From Pseudomonas lundensis (GTDB lineage Bacteria > Pseudomonadota > Gammaproteobacteria > Pseudomonadales > Pseudomonadaceae), in the NCBI RefSeq assembly GCF_002269125.1, contig NZ_NQKI01000007.1, positions 62,001 through 126,000 on the forward strand: 64,000 bases of DNA. The letters are read 5' to 3'. A program made the translations under genes and the position numbers. Below the pieces are notes generated by a model, which had not been told where the DNA came from, did no database searches, and was given only the letters and a program-made list of their open reading frames with translations. This document shows positions 46,182-54,985 of the stretch, in pieces; position 1 is the first letter of the stretch, and every line of letters begins with the position of its first letter.

Positions 46182-46496
46182 ATGCAAGTCAACATCAGTG
46201 GACACCATGTGGAAGTGACCGCCCCCCTGCGCGCTTACATCGGCGAAAAACTGGACCGGCTGGAGCGTCATTTCGACAAAATCACCAACGTGACTGTGAT
46301 TCTTACCGTCGAAAAGCTGCTGCACAAAATCGAAGCGACCCTGCATATACCCGTTGGGAAAGGTGAAGTCGTTGCAAATGCTGAGCATACAGATATGTAC
46401 GCCGCCATCGACAACCTCGCCGACAAGCTTGATCGCCAACTGAAAAAGCATAAGGAAAAGACCGTCAGCCTCCTCCAGGGCGCGACTGGTCGTTAA
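46182..46496 (+). CDS. hpf: Ribosome hibernation promoting factor, short type
   Basis: 104 residues; binds the 30S decoding region and helps form inactive ribosome dimers in stationary phase. The single S30AE domain is seen from MQVNISGHHVEVTAPLRAYI through TVEKLLHKIEATLHIP to TDMYAAIDNLADKLDRQL. It lacks the C-terminal dimerisation domain of long HPF. A near-perfect AAAGGAG fixes the start at 46182. It lies between rpoN and ptsN, the standard order. Confidence 0.95.
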   Translation: MQVNISGHHVEVTAPLRAYIGEKLDRLERHFDKITNVTVILTVEKLLHKIEATLHIPVGKGEVVANAEHTDMYAAIDNLADKLDRQLKKHKEKTVSLLQGATGR

Positions 46497-46508
46497 TACC
46501 CCATACCC

Positions 46509-46973
46509 ATGATTCGACTTGAAAGCATCCTGACCCCCGGCCGTTCACACGTGAACGTGCCGGGTGGCAGTAAAAAGAAAGCCCTTGAATACATTGCCAA
46601 CCTGATCAGTCGCGAAGTGCCTGGTCTAGAAATGCAGGATGTTTATGAAAGTCTGATTGCCCGTGAAAAACTGGGCTCTACCGGTTTTGGTAACGGCATT
46701 GCTATCCCACACTGTCGCCTCAAAGGCTGCGAGGCGCCTGTCAGCGCTTTGCTGCACCTTGACGCCCCCATAGATTTCGACGCCATCGATGGCGCGCCGG
46801 TCGACCTGTTGTTCGTATTGCTGGTGCCAGAAGCGGCCACCGATGCACACCTGGAACTGCTCAGGCAGATCGCCAGCATGCTCGATCGCAAAGATGTGCG
46901 CGAAAAACTGCGCAGTGCACCGAGCAACGAAGCGCTGTATCAGGTTGTTCTGGACGTACAGAACGGTCATTAA
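46509..46973 (+). CDS. ptsN: Nitrogen-PTS enzyme IIA
   Basis: 154 residues; EIIA-Ntr, a regulatory phosphocarrier that receives phosphate from NPr. The phospho-accepting His is in [34 protein letters not shown] and the C-terminal [12 protein letters not shown] fit the family. It affects potassium transport, carbon storage and nitrogen-related genes in pseudomonads. It follows hpf by 12 bases and precedes rapZ by 2. Confidence 0.96.
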   Translation: MIRLESILTPGRSHVNVPGGSKKKALEYIANLISREVPGLEMQDVYESLIAREKLGSTGFGNGIAIPHCRLKGCEAPVSALLHLDAPIDFDAIDGAPVDLLFVLLVPEAATDAHLELLRQIASMLDRKDVREKLRSAPSNEALYQVVLDVQNGH

Positions 46974-46975
46974 TC

Positions 46976-47833
46976 ATGCGCTTGATCATTGTCAGCGGAC
47001 GCTCCGGCTCCGGTAAAAGCACCGCCCTCGCCGTCCTCGAAGACAACGGTTTCTATTGCATCGACAACTTGCCCGCCGGCTTGCTTCCCGAGCTGGCAGA
47101 GCGGGCGTTGATTCACACTGAACTCGCACAGCCGCTGGTGGCGGTCTCGATTGATGCGCGCAACCTGCCCAGCCATTTGTCGCGGTTTCCACAATTGCTC
47201 GAAGAAGTGCGCAACCGTCATATTCAATGTGACGTGTTGTACCTGGACGCAGACGAGGAAACCCTGTTCAAGCGTTTCTCCGAGACCCGCCGCAGGCACC
47301 CCCTGAGCAGCGCCAGCCGCTCGCTGGCAGAAGCCATCCGCGATGAAACAACGTTGCTGGGGCCCATCGTTGACCTCGCGGACCTTACGATTAACACCAC
47401 CAATCTGAACCTGTATCAGCTGCGCGACACCATAAAGCTGCGCCTGCTGAACAAACCGGAGCCCGGTACGGCATTTCTGGTGGAGTCATTTGGTTTCAAG
47501 CGCGGGATGCCGGTGGATGCCGACCTCGTCTTCGACGTGCGTTGCCTGCCCAACCCCTACTGGAAACCCGAATTGCGCGAGCAATCGGGGCTTGATCAAC
47601 CGGTAGCCGATTACTTGACCGCGCAGCCGGATGTTGAAGAGATGTTCCAGGATATTTCCAGCTATCTGCTGAAATGGTTGCCGCGTTTTGCCGCGAGCAA
47701 TCGTGCTTATGTGACGATCGGTATCGGGTGCACCGGCGGGCATCACCGCTCGGTGTACCTCACTGAACGACTGGGCAAGTGCCTGCAAGAAACCCTGAAA
47801 AACGTCCAGGTTCGCCACCGCGACCTTACTTGA
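46976..47833 (+). CDS. rapZ: RNase adapter protein RapZ
   Basis: 285 residues; P-loop protein. Walker A is [15 protein letters not shown], followed by [17 protein letters not shown]; the C-terminal RNA/metabolite-binding domain has [26 protein letters not shown] (cited partly) and [19 protein letters not shown]. In enterics it directs RNase E to GlmZ; in pseudomonads its RNA partner is not settled. It is cotranscribed with ptsN and ptsO. Confidence 0.95.
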   Translation: MRLIIVSGRSGSGKSTALAVLEDNGFYCIDNLPAGLLPELAERALIHTELAQPLVAVSIDARNLPSHLSRFPQLLEEVRNRHIQCDVLYLDADEETLFKRFSETRRRHPLSSASRSLAEAIRDETTLLGPIVDLADLTINTTNLNLYQLRDTIKLRLLNKPEPGTAFLVESFGFKRGMPVDADLVFDVRCLPNPYWKPELREQSGLDQPVADYLTAQPDVEEMFQDISSYLLKWLPRFAASNRAYVTIGIGCTGGHHRSVYLTERLGKCLQETLKNVQVRHRDLT

Positions 47834-47849
47834 AAGGATCTACCCCGCG

Positions 47850-48122
47850 ATGCCTGATCTGGAAATCGAAATCATCAACAAATTGGGCCTGCACGCTCGA
47901 GCATCTGCCAAGTTCGTCGGTGTTGCAGGTCGGTTTCCTTGTCAGGTGCGAGCCGGTCGCACACCAGAATCCATGGTCGATGGCAAAAGCATCATGGCCA
48001 TGATGATGCTTGCCGCAGGTAAAGGCACCACCATTCATTTAAAGACCGAAGGCGAACAGGAGCAAGAAGCCATGGCTGCGCTGGTGGCCCTGATCAATAA
48101 CTACTTTGATGAAGGCGAATAG
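47850..48122 (+). CDS. ptsO: Nitrogen-PTS phosphocarrier NPr
   Basis: 90 residues; HPr-like protein that passes phosphate from EI-Ntr to PtsN. The active His lies in NKLGLHARASAKFVGVA, and the regulatory-site region is SIMAMMMLAAGKGTTI. The start follows a GGATCTACC site 16 bases after the rapZ stop. It ends the rpoN group, convergent with the ZIP transporter gene. Confidence 0.95.
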   Translation: MPDLEIEIINKLGLHARASAKFVGVAGRFPCQVRAGRTPESMVDGKSIMAMMMLAAGKGTTIHLKTEGEQEQEAMAALVALINNYFDEGE

Positions 48123-48167
48123 CGGCTGACGCATAGCGCCGCAGCGATCTGACCGGGCCACGTTGAT

Positions 48168-49061
48168 CTACCCCAGCGCGGTATCCATGACCATCATCAC
48201 GCAGAACCCTATGCAGAGCCCAAGGCTCGCCAGTTTTTCGTGACCATTGCGCCGCGACTCTGGAATCACCTCTTGCGTCACTACAAGTAGCATCGCTCCT
48301 GCCGCCAGTGCCAGACCCAGCGGCAATAGAAGTTCGGCCAAGTTCACCAGCCAGGCACACAGTACGGCAAATACCGGCTCCACCAACCCGGACGCGGCAC
48401 CGATCATGAACGCCCTGACCCGCGACATGCCCGCCCCGGCCAGCACCAAAGCAATCACCAACCCTTCTGGCACATCCTGCAACGCAATCCCCATCGCCAG
48501 GCTGTCAGCGTCCGGCATGCCGCCGCCCGCCGAAACGCCCACCGCCATACCTTCCGGAATGTTGTGCGCCACAATCGCGATCACAAACAGCCAAATGCGC
48601 GGTGCAATGACGGGCTCCCCCGGACGGCTGACGATAATCTCCGGCCCGGCACCCGACACTTTCAGGTCCACCAGAAACAAACACAGGGCGCCCAGCAAAA
48701 TGCCCGCACAAACCAGCCCGCTGGATGCCCACGCAGACAACCCTAAACTTTCAGCTGCCGCAATGCCCGGCACAATCAACGAAAACGCCGTGGCCGCCAG
48801 CATGACCCCGGCACCAAAGCCCAATAAGGTATCGCTGACCGCCACCGGCATATTGCGAATCACCAACACCGGAACAGCGCCCAGCGCCGTGCCTAACGCG
48901 CACAAAGCCCCGCCTTGAAGGGCTCTGAGCATTTTGGGTTCGAGCCCCAGCCAGCCCAATCCTTCGGCCACCAACAGCGCAGTGCCCGCCAACAGCAACA
49001 ACGTGCCGAGGGCATAGCGAAACAATCGCACGCCGCCGACCGCCAAAATTTGCGTGCCCAT
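48168..49061 (-). CDS. ZIP-family metal transporter
   Basis: 297 residues with about eight hydrophobic segments. The ZIP metal-site motifs are seen: HNIPEGMAVGVSAGGG in helix 4 and LQDVPEGLVIALVLAG in helix 5. It should import divalent metal (Zn, Mn or Fe). It is last in the fagA-fumC-orfX-sodA series, 26 bases after sodA, so an Fe/Mn role during iron limitation is plausible: Mn import for the Mn-type SodA. Substrate is inferred from context only. Confidence 0.92.
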   Translation of the reverse strand: MGTQILAVGGVRLFRYALGTLLLLAGTALLVAEGLGWLGLEPKMLRALQGGALCALGTALGAVPVLVIRNMPVAVSDTLLGFGAGVMLAATAFSLIVPGIAAAESLGLSAWASSGLVCAGILLGALCLFLVDLKVSGAGPEIIVSRPGEPVIAPRIWLFVIAIVAHNIPEGMAVGVSAGGGMPDADSLAMGIALQDVPEGLVIALVLAGAGMSRVRAFMIGAASGLVEPVFAVLCAWLVNLAELLLPLGLALAAGAMLLVVTQEVIPESRRNGHEKLASLGLCIGFCVMMVMDTALG

Positions 49062-49087
49062 TTTCGCTTGAATCCTTGTGCGTAGCT

Positions 49088-49699
49088 TTAAACCATAGCT
49101 GCTTGATAGCGGCGCGCTACTTCAGGCCAATTAATGACCTCATAAAACGCATTGATGTACTCAGGCCGTCGGTTCTGGTAACGCAGGTAGTATGCGTGCT
49201 CCCACACATCCAGCCCCAGAATAGGGGTATTACCCTTCATCAGCGGGCTGTCCTGATTACCACTGCTTTCAATCACCAGGGTCTTCTGTCCAGTAACACT
49301 CAGCCAGGCCCAGCCGCTGCCAAAACGGGTCAGCGCGGCTTTGGTAAACGCATCTTTGAACGCTTCCAACCCACCCAACTGCTCATCAATGGCCTTGGCC
49401 AACGCGCCATCGGGTTTGCCACCGCCCTGCGGGCTCATGACCTCCCAGAACAACGCGTGGTTAGCATGACCGCCGCCTTGATTGATAACCGCTGCGCGCA
49501 TGCTTTCAGGAAGCTGGTGCACGCTGGCCACCAGTTTTTCCACAGGCCACAGCGCCCACTCCGTGCCTTCCACGGCGGCATTGAGGTTGTTGATGTAAGT
49601 CTGATGATGTTTGGTGTGATGGATCTTCATGGTCTGCGCATCGATGTGCGGCTCAAGCGCGTCATAGGCGTAAGGCAGTGCAGGCAAGGTGTAAGTCAT
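49088..49699 (-). CDS. sodA: Superoxide dismutase, Mn-type
   Basis: 203 residues. The four metal ligands are in [21 protein letters not shown] and [10 protein letters not shown]. The GGGHANH and WAWL context is that of the Mn enzyme used by pseudomonads when iron is short. The start [10 protein letters not shown] has AGGAG upstream; the longer in-frame region overlaps orfX and is rejected. It is the fourth gene of the Fur-controlled operon, 2 bases after the orfX stop. Confidence 0.95.
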   Translation of the reverse strand: MTYTLPALPYAYDALEPHIDAQTMKIHHTKHHQTYINNLNAAVEGTEWALWPVEKLVASVHQLPESMRAAVINQGGGHANHALFWEVMSPQGGGKPDGALAKAIDEQLGGLEAFKDAFTKAALTRFGSGWAWLSVTGQKTLVIESSGNQDSPLMKGNTPILGLDVWEHAYYLRYQNRRPEYINAFYEVINWPEVARRYQAAMV

Positions 49700-49700
49700 A

Positions 49701-50150
49701 TCAATGAACTCCTGAAGGTTGGCCGCTGACCATTGAGAATGCGGGGCTGGATTGAGCAACGTTGCGCTTGAGCAACAGGGCTGAGCGTGGGTATTCGCCG
49801 TATTCACTGATGAAATTCAATAACTCGACATAGGTTTTGCTGCTCTGACGCAGCGCGGCTTCCCGCAGCTCAGGCTTGATGCGTGGGTTTTGGACGGTTT
49901 GCAGCAGCCGCTGATGAATCGAGCACAAGTACTCGACGCTCTCTTCCGGCTGATTAAGGCGTAAATGAACGTCCGCCAGGTTGTGATGGGAAATCACGCA
50001 AGCCGCCACTGCTTCGTCGGCGTCACTCCAGCGCTCAAACAACACTTGAGCCAGCGCCAGCGCTTGCAAGTAGTGTTCTCGCGCATCCACCAGCTCGCCT
50101 TCAGCGAAACAGCGATTGGCTCTTTCGATCGTGCGTTTCCAGTGTTCCAT
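49701..50150 (-). CDS. Conserved protein between fumC and sodA
   Basis: 149 residues, all helical by appearance, with TPR-like spacing ([21 protein letters not shown] and the following helices). Known in P. aeruginosa as the unnamed orfX/PA4469-type gene of the fagA-fumC-sodA operon; function unknown. An excellent GGAGGTGCAC site fixes the start at MEHWKR; a TTG 12 bases earlier is not needed. It overlaps nothing but abuts sodA. Confidence 0.85.
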   Translation of the reverse strand: MEHWKRTIERANRCFAEGELVDAREHYLQALALAQVLFERWSDADEAVAACVISHHNLADVHLRLNQPEESVEYLCSIHQRLLQTVQNPRIKPELREAALRQSSKTYVELLNFISEYGEYPRSALLLKRNVAQSSPAFSMVSGQPSGVH

Positions 50151-50177
50151 GTGCACCTCCAAAGCCGTGTCAGGGAG

Positions 50178-51554
50178 TCAGACACCGCCAGCGGTCAGCT
50201 TCTCGGGGTCTAGCAGGGCCTCAAGCTGGCTGCGAGACAGGTCGGTAAACTCAAGCGCCACATCAATCACCGGGCGCCCTTGCTTGTAGGCGGTCTTGGC
50301 AATTTCAGCGGCCTTTTCATAACCAATGATCGGATTCAGTGCAGTCACCAGAATCGGATTGCGCGACAAGGCTTCTTTGATTTTGGCTTCGTTGACCTTG
50401 AACGTGGCAATCGCCTTGTCGGCCAGTAAACGGCTCACATTGGTTAACAGCTCGATGCTACTGAGCAGGTTCTGAGCAATGACCGGCAGCATCACGTTCA
50501 GCTCAAAGTTACCGGACTGGCCCGCTACGGTAATCACCGCGTCATTACCGATGACTTGCGCGGCGACCATGGCAGTGGCTTCGGGAATCACCGGGTTAAC
50601 CTTGCCCGGCATAATCGAAGAGCCCGGCTGCAACGCTTCCAGCTCAATTTCACCCAGCCCCGCCAGCGGACCCGAATTCATCCAGCGCAGGTCGTTGGCT
50701 ATTTTCATCAACGAGACCGCTGTGGCCTTAAGCTGGCCCGATACCGATACAGCGGTGTCCTGAGAACCGATCAAGGCAAACAGATCCTTGCCGGGCGTGA
50801 ACCGCACAGGCGTCAGGGCGCTGAGTTGCTGACAGAACAGCCCGGCAAATTGCGGATGCGCGTTGATCCCGGTGCCGACTGCCGTGCCGCCTTGCGCCAG
50901 TGATTGCAGCGCAGGTTGCAGGGCCTGCAAATGCCCGATATTGGCCTTGATCTGCTGCGCCCAACCATTGAGTACCTGACTCATGCGCACAGGCATGGCG
51001 TCCATCAGGTGAGTGCGCCCGGTTTTGACATGGCTGTGAACCTGCTGGGCCTTGTGCTCAATGACCTCCACCAGATGCGTCAGCGCGGGCAAAAGACGCT
51101 CATGCAGACCCAAAGCGGCACTGACGTGAAGGGTGGTCGGGATGATGTCGTTGCTGCTTTGGCCACAGTTGACGTGATCGTTCGGGTTGATCACTTCGCC
51201 CAGCACGCGGGTGGCCAGCGTGGCGATCACTTCATTGGCGTTCATGTTGGAGCTGGTGCCTGAACCGGTCTGAAAGATATCTACCGGAAAGTGCTCCATG
51301 AAATCGCCTGCCAGCAGGATCTGCGTGGCTTCGACAATGGCGTTGCCCTGAGCGTCAGAAATTTGCCCCAATTCGATGTTAGCTTTGGCCGCTGCCGCTT
51401 TGGCCAGAATCAAGGCGCGAATGAATTGCGCCGGCATGCGCTGATGACTGACGGGAAAGTTATCCACCGCACGCTGGGTCTGCGCGCCATACAGCGCGGC
51501 CTCAGGCACGTGCAACTCGCCCATGCTGTCGCGTTCGATAGGGGGATTACTCAT
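50178..51554 (-). CDS. fumC: Fumarase class II
   Basis: 458 residues; iron-free fumarase that replaces Fe-S fumarases when iron is scarce. The signature GSSIMPGKVNPV, the TGSGTSSNMNANEV block, and GRTHLMDAMPVRM are intact. It follows fagA with an 8-base overlap, so the pair is coupled, and is followed by orfX and sodA. Use of an iron-free fumarase with Mn-SOD in one Fur-regulated unit is the known iron-sparing logic. Confidence 0.96.
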   Translation of the reverse strand: MSNPPIERDSMGELHVPEAALYGAQTQRAVDNFPVSHQRMPAQFIRALILAKAAAAKANIELGQISDAQGNAIVEATQILLAGDFMEHFPVDIFQTGSGTSSNMNANEVIATLATRVLGEVINPNDHVNCGQSSNDIIPTTLHVSAALGLHERLLPALTHLVEVIEHKAQQVHSHVKTGRTHLMDAMPVRMSQVLNGWAQQIKANIGHLQALQPALQSLAQGGTAVGTGINAHPQFAGLFCQQLSALTPVRFTPGKDLFALIGSQDTAVSVSGQLKATAVSLMKIANDLRWMNSGPLAGLGEIELEALQPGSSIMPGKVNPVIPEATAMVAAQVIGNDAVITVAGQSGNFELNVMLPVIAQNLLSSIELLTNVSRLLADKAIATFKVNEAKIKEALSRNPILVTALNPIIGYEKAAEIAKTAYKQGRPVIDVALEFTDLSRSQLEALLDPEKLTAGGV

Positions 51555-51942
51555 CGTGAAATCCTTGCATCAGTTCGATTAAAGAGATGGACGGTTCAAG
51601 TTCGCAGGTCGCCAATTGCCAGGCACAGCATTGCCAACGCTTGAGGCGACACCCGCACAGGGCTTGGGTTTCGAGGTCGCGCAGCGGTCGCCACGCATGG
51701 TCAAGACACAGACTGCGCCAGTGCCACGGCAGCGCCGTATCAGTGGCGGTGTCCAGCAAAAGCCGGAACGACGTGAGGGCAATCGTCCAGGATGACGTAG
51801 ACGTACAGCAGGCCAAGTAACGGCCTTCGGCCAGATAATGCTCAATCAGGCGTGGTTCATCGGGCGCCAGCCCACAGCGGATCTGGCGACTCATCCAGCG
51901 CCAGCTTTCCTGATAAGGGCTTTCGTGCAACACAGAACTCAT
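51547..51942 (-). CDS. fagA: Fur-associated protein FagA
   Basis: 131 residues, Trp- and Cys-rich (for example WRWMSRQIRCGL, WHWRSLCLDHAWRPL, RLKRWQCCAW); function unknown. It matches the first gene of the P. aeruginosa fagA-fumC-orfX-sodA operon. The start MSSVLHESPYQ at 51942 lies just downstream of the Fur box; an alternative ATG at 51972 would fall inside the box and is less likely. It overlaps fumC by 8 bases. Confidence 0.85.
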   Translation of the reverse strand: MSSVLHESPYQESWRWMSRQIRCGLAPDEPRLIEHYLAEGRYLACCTSTSSWTIALTSFRLLLDTATDTALPWHWRSLCLDHAWRPLRDLETQALCGCRLKRWQCCAWQLATCELEPSISLIELMQGFHDE

Positions 51943-52574
51943 GATCCAGGCTCGCTCGCTAATGAGATTCATTATTAAGCGATATTGATTATCAAAACAA
52001 GCCTGCGAAAGGCGATGCCTCCCAGACACAAAGCGTTCCTCCCCCTTTCAAGGCGATGACACAAGGGTCCTCTGTTTGCCCTGAAAACAGGTCCCACCAC
52101 GTTCGAAAACGCGAGCACGGGTTCAACACGAGAAACCTGACTGCAATGAGTCAGTGCAATCCCTGGAGAGTAGTACGCGACGTCTTGCGCTCGTTGTGGA
52201 TATCACTGTTTAAATAATCAACCATCGTGCTTATATGCAATTACATGCTAATTTGCTCCAGCCAACATCGTGCACTCCGCATTTAACAGGCAGGGCATTC
52301 AATTTAATCTTCACGCCTACTTAAGGATATGCACCTTGTATCGAAGTTCGAACAACTCGATCCAAACACGCTAAACCTTGGCGTAATCCACACTTATCAC
52401 TTCCTGAGCCACAACGTATCAACAGCTGCTTTTCGGATGATTATAAAAGAGGCCGGGACAAACAATGCCAAGCCTGCGCCTTGCCCAGGCAGCTTATTTC
52501 AAAGGCATTGACCTACGATTAAAAGCTGAAAAGAGCATTGAACCACACTAACTAATTAAAGTAAGAAGTTGAAA
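51943..52574. other. AT-rich intergenic region upstream of fagA and a lipoprotein gene
   Basis: 632 bases, lower in GC than its surroundings. It holds the fagA promoter and Fur box at the left end. A 60-codon frame starting at 52329 has a ribosome-like AAGG too close to its ATG and no recognisable similarity, so it is not called. No terminator or repeat was seen. Confidence 0.45.
51958..51976. promoter_or_regulatory. Fur box of the fagA-fumC-sodA operon
   Basis: The 19 bases match the consensus GATAATGATAATCATTATC at 15 positions. They lie 16 bases before the fagA start. Iron-loaded Fur bound here would repress the operon; the homologous P. aeruginosa operon is Fur controlled. Confidence 0.8.
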
Positions 52575-52880
52575 ATGAAGCGACTTATTGCGTGCATTGC
52601 AATGATAAGTTTATTGACTGGATGCGTAGGCGCTTCGGTCTATGTGCCAAAAAGCAATCCTCGCCAGGTTGAACACACTCGCGAACCGCGAGAGGGGCAC
52701 AAATGGTGCGGGATAAGCCTATGGCTTGTCTTTTTCCCTGTCCCGTTGATGTTACCGGTTTGCAAAACTGATACTGAATTAACATCCTCTTTTTATGGCT
52801 GCGGCCCCTTAATGCATTTCGCCAAACTTGGAGCAGACTATAAGGGGAATGCACTCTGCGGACGTATGCCGGCGGGATGA
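52575..52880 (+). CDS. Small lipoprotein, YceK/YidQ-like
   Basis: 101 residues. Signal peptide MKRLIACIAMISLLTGC with lipobox LLTGC, so the mature protein starts at Cys17 and is lipid-anchored. The rest has a hydrophobic WLVFFPVPLMLPVC stretch, then TDTELTSSFYGC, resembling the YceK/YidQ family of DUF1375-type lipoproteins, whose function is unknown. The ATG at 52575 has AAGAAG upstream; a TTG six bases earlier is possible. Residue after Cys is Val, not Asp, so outer-membrane sorting is expected. Confidence 0.78.
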   Translation: MKRLIACIAMISLLTGCVGASVYVPKSNPRQVEHTREPREGHKWCGISLWLVFFPVPLMLPVCKTDTELTSSFYGCGPLMHFAKLGADYKGNALCGRMPAG

Positions 52881-52911
52881 GCGAGCCATTGACGCAATTG
52901 CTCACGCGCAC

Positions 52912-52950
52912 AAAAAAGGCGTATCACCAGAACCGTGATACGCCTTTTTT
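52912..52950. terminator. Bidirectional terminator between the lipoprotein and pmbA
   Basis: Six A, GGCGTATCAC, a 7-base loop, GTGATACGCC, six T. The 10-base perfect stem with A and T runs on the two sides serves both converging genes. Confidence 0.9.
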
Positions 52951-52965
52951 AAAACATTTGAGCAA

Positions 52966-54312
52966 TCAGCTGCCGCCGATTTTCATACGCTCAATCAACA
53001 CGGAGCCGGTGCGAATGTTACTGCGCAGCTCAAGGTCATTGCCCACGGCAACGATCTGTTTGAACATATCGCGCATGTTGCCGGCGATGGTCACCTCTTG
53101 CACCGGGAACTGAATCTCGCCGTTTTCGACCCAGAAACCCGCCGCGCCTCGGGAGTAGTCACCCGTGACCATGTTCAGGCCGCTGCCCATCAGTTCGGTC
53201 ACAAACAACCCGCGGCCCATACGACGGATCAAGGCGGCCTGGTCTTCATCGCCATGGGTCACGAACAGGTTGTGCACGCCGCCCGCGTTCGCAGTGCTGG
53301 GCATGCCCAATTTGCGGCCGGAATACGTGCTGAGGATGTAGGACACCAGTTCGCCATCTTTGATAAACGGTTTGGCGTACGTGGCCAAACCATCGTTGTC
53401 GAATGAAGAACTGCCCATGGCACGCATCAGGTGCGGGCGCTCGTCCAGGGTCAGCCATTCAGGGAAGATCTGTTGTCCCATGGCGTCGAGCAAGAACGAC
53501 GATTTGCGGTACAGGTTGCCACCCGAAATCGCACCCAAAAAGCTGCCGAACAGCCCGCCGGCCAGCTCGGCGGAAAACAGTACCGGGGCTTCGCAGGTCG
53601 GCACCGGACGCGAGCCCAGACGACGGGCGGCGCGCTCCGCAGCCCGTCGACCGATGACGGCGGCATCGGTCAGCAACTCGCCCTGGCAGTTCACGTCGTA
53701 CCAATAATCGCGCTGCATCTGTCCGTCGCCTTCAGCGATCATCACGCAGCTCAGGCTGTGGCGTGTCGATGCCGACCCTCCCACAAAACCGTTGCTGTTG
53801 CCGTATACACGGCAGCCTTGATGGGTGCTGAGCGTGGTGCCGTCCGCGTTTTTGATGCGGCTGTCGGCTTCAAAAGCAGCGGCTTCGCAGGCCAGTGCCT
53901 TTTCGATGGCTTGCTCAGGGGTGATGTCCCACGTGTGGAACAGATCAAAATCCTGCAGATCGCGGGCCATCAGCTTCGGGTCGGCCAAACCGGAGCTTTC
54001 GTCCTCGGACGTATGGCTGGCAATCGCCAACGCGGCGGCAACCGTTTCACGAATCGCATCAGGGCCGGTGGCCGAAGTGCTGGCCGAACCTTTGCGCTGC
54101 CCCACATAAAGGGTGATACCGAAACCCTGATCGCGATTGAACTCGACGGTTTCAACCTCACGCTGACGCACCGAAGTCGACAAGCCCTGCTCCAGCGACA
54201 CAGCCACTTCGCAGGCACTGGCGCCCTGACGCTTGGCTTCGGCAATAATTTGCTCGACCTGCTCTTGCAGTGCCGGCAAGGCCTGCGGGCCGACGCTTTC
54301 TACTGCACTCAT
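52966..54312 (-). CDS. pmbA: TldE/PmbA metalloprotease subunit
   Basis: 448 residues; partner of TldD in a cytosolic heterodimeric protease that unfolds and cuts small peptides (microcin B17 processing, CcdA degradation in E. coli). It lacks the HExxxH motif, as expected for TldE. Blocks seen: CEVAVSLEQGLSTSVRQREVE, FGSFLGAISGGNLYRKSSFL and the C-terminal FPVQEVTIAGNMRDMFKQI. The start MSAVESVG is behind GTGGAG. TldD lies one gene away on the same strand, with darP between on the other strand. Confidence 0.94.
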   Translation of the reverse strand: MSAVESVGPQALPALQEQVEQIIAEAKRQGASACEVAVSLEQGLSTSVRQREVETVEFNRDQGFGITLYVGQRKGSASTSATGPDAIRETVAAALAIASHTSEDESSGLADPKLMARDLQDFDLFHTWDITPEQAIEKALACEAAAFEADSRIKNADGTTLSTHQGCRVYGNSNGFVGGSASTRHSLSCVMIAEGDGQMQRDYWYDVNCQGELLTDAAVIGRRAAERAARRLGSRPVPTCEAPVLFSAELAGGLFGSFLGAISGGNLYRKSSFLLDAMGQQIFPEWLTLDERPHLMRAMGSSSFDNDGLATYAKPFIKDGELVSYILSTYSGRKLGMPSTANAGGVHNLFVTHGDEDQAALIRRMGRGLFVTELMGSGLNMVTGDYSRGAAGFWVENGEIQFPVQEVTIAGNMRDMFKQIVAVGNDLELRSNIRTGSVLIERMKIGGS

Positions 54313-54419
54313 GGTTTTCTCCACTCAAATTCTGTTTTCGGTAGGGCCGCCGAGCGACCGGGCCGGACAAGCGGCCCCCGACTGGTTATCATGGCGGCGT
54401 TTCTTTGCGGACTGCCACC

Positions 54420-54941
54420 ATGGTTGATTCTTACGACGACGCCTTCGACGGCGAAAAAAGCAAATCGCAGGTCAAACGCGAGCTCCATGCTCTGGTTGAT
54501 CTGGGCGAACGTCTCACGACGCTCAAGCCTGACTTGCTGAACAAAATGCCTTTGACCGACGCCTTGCGCCGGGCTTTGGTAGATGCTTCAAAACACACGG
54601 CTCATATTGCCCGCAAGCGGCATATCCAGTTCATCGGCAAGCTGATGCGCGATCAACCGATCGACGAAATCCTGGCAATGCTCGATCAAGTGGATGCCTC
54701 TTCGCGCCAATACAACGAACGTTTCCACGGCCTCGAACGCTGGCGTGATCGCCTGATCGAAGGCGATGACGATGTACTGGAAAAATTTGTCACCGAGTTC
54801 CCCGAGGCCGATCGTCAGCAATTGCGTTCGATCGTGCGTCAGGCCAAACACGAGCTGGCTCATAACAAGGCCCCGGCTTCCAGCCGCAAATTGTTCAAGT
54901 ACATCCGTGGGTTGGACGAGACTCAACGCGGCTTGCGTTAA
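54420..54941 (+). CDS. darP: Ribosome assembly factor DarP (YjgA)
   Basis: 173 residues; DUF615/YjgA family, recently shown in E. coli to bind late 50S precursors. The pattern PSKSQVKRE is here [17 protein letters not shown], followed by a helical bundle and the C-terminal [14 protein letters not shown]. It is divergent from pmbA. The start [11 protein letters not shown] is the family N-terminus. Confidence 0.92.
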   Translation: MVDSYDDAFDGEKSKSQVKRELHALVDLGERLTTLKPDLLNKMPLTDALRRALVDASKHTAHIARKRHIQFIGKLMRDQPIDEILAMLDQVDASSRQYNERFHGLERWRDRLIEGDDDVLEKFVTEFPEADRQQLRSIVRQAKHELAHNKAPASSRKLFKYIRGLDETQRGLR

Positions 54942-54985
54942 GTCCTGTACGCGGGCGGGTTGCCCTGCAACCCGCCCGCAGCCCG

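Noticed and set aside
52329..52511. 60-codon plus-strand frame in the AT-rich gap
   Set aside because: AAGG is only two bases from the ATG and the peptide has no recognisable feature.
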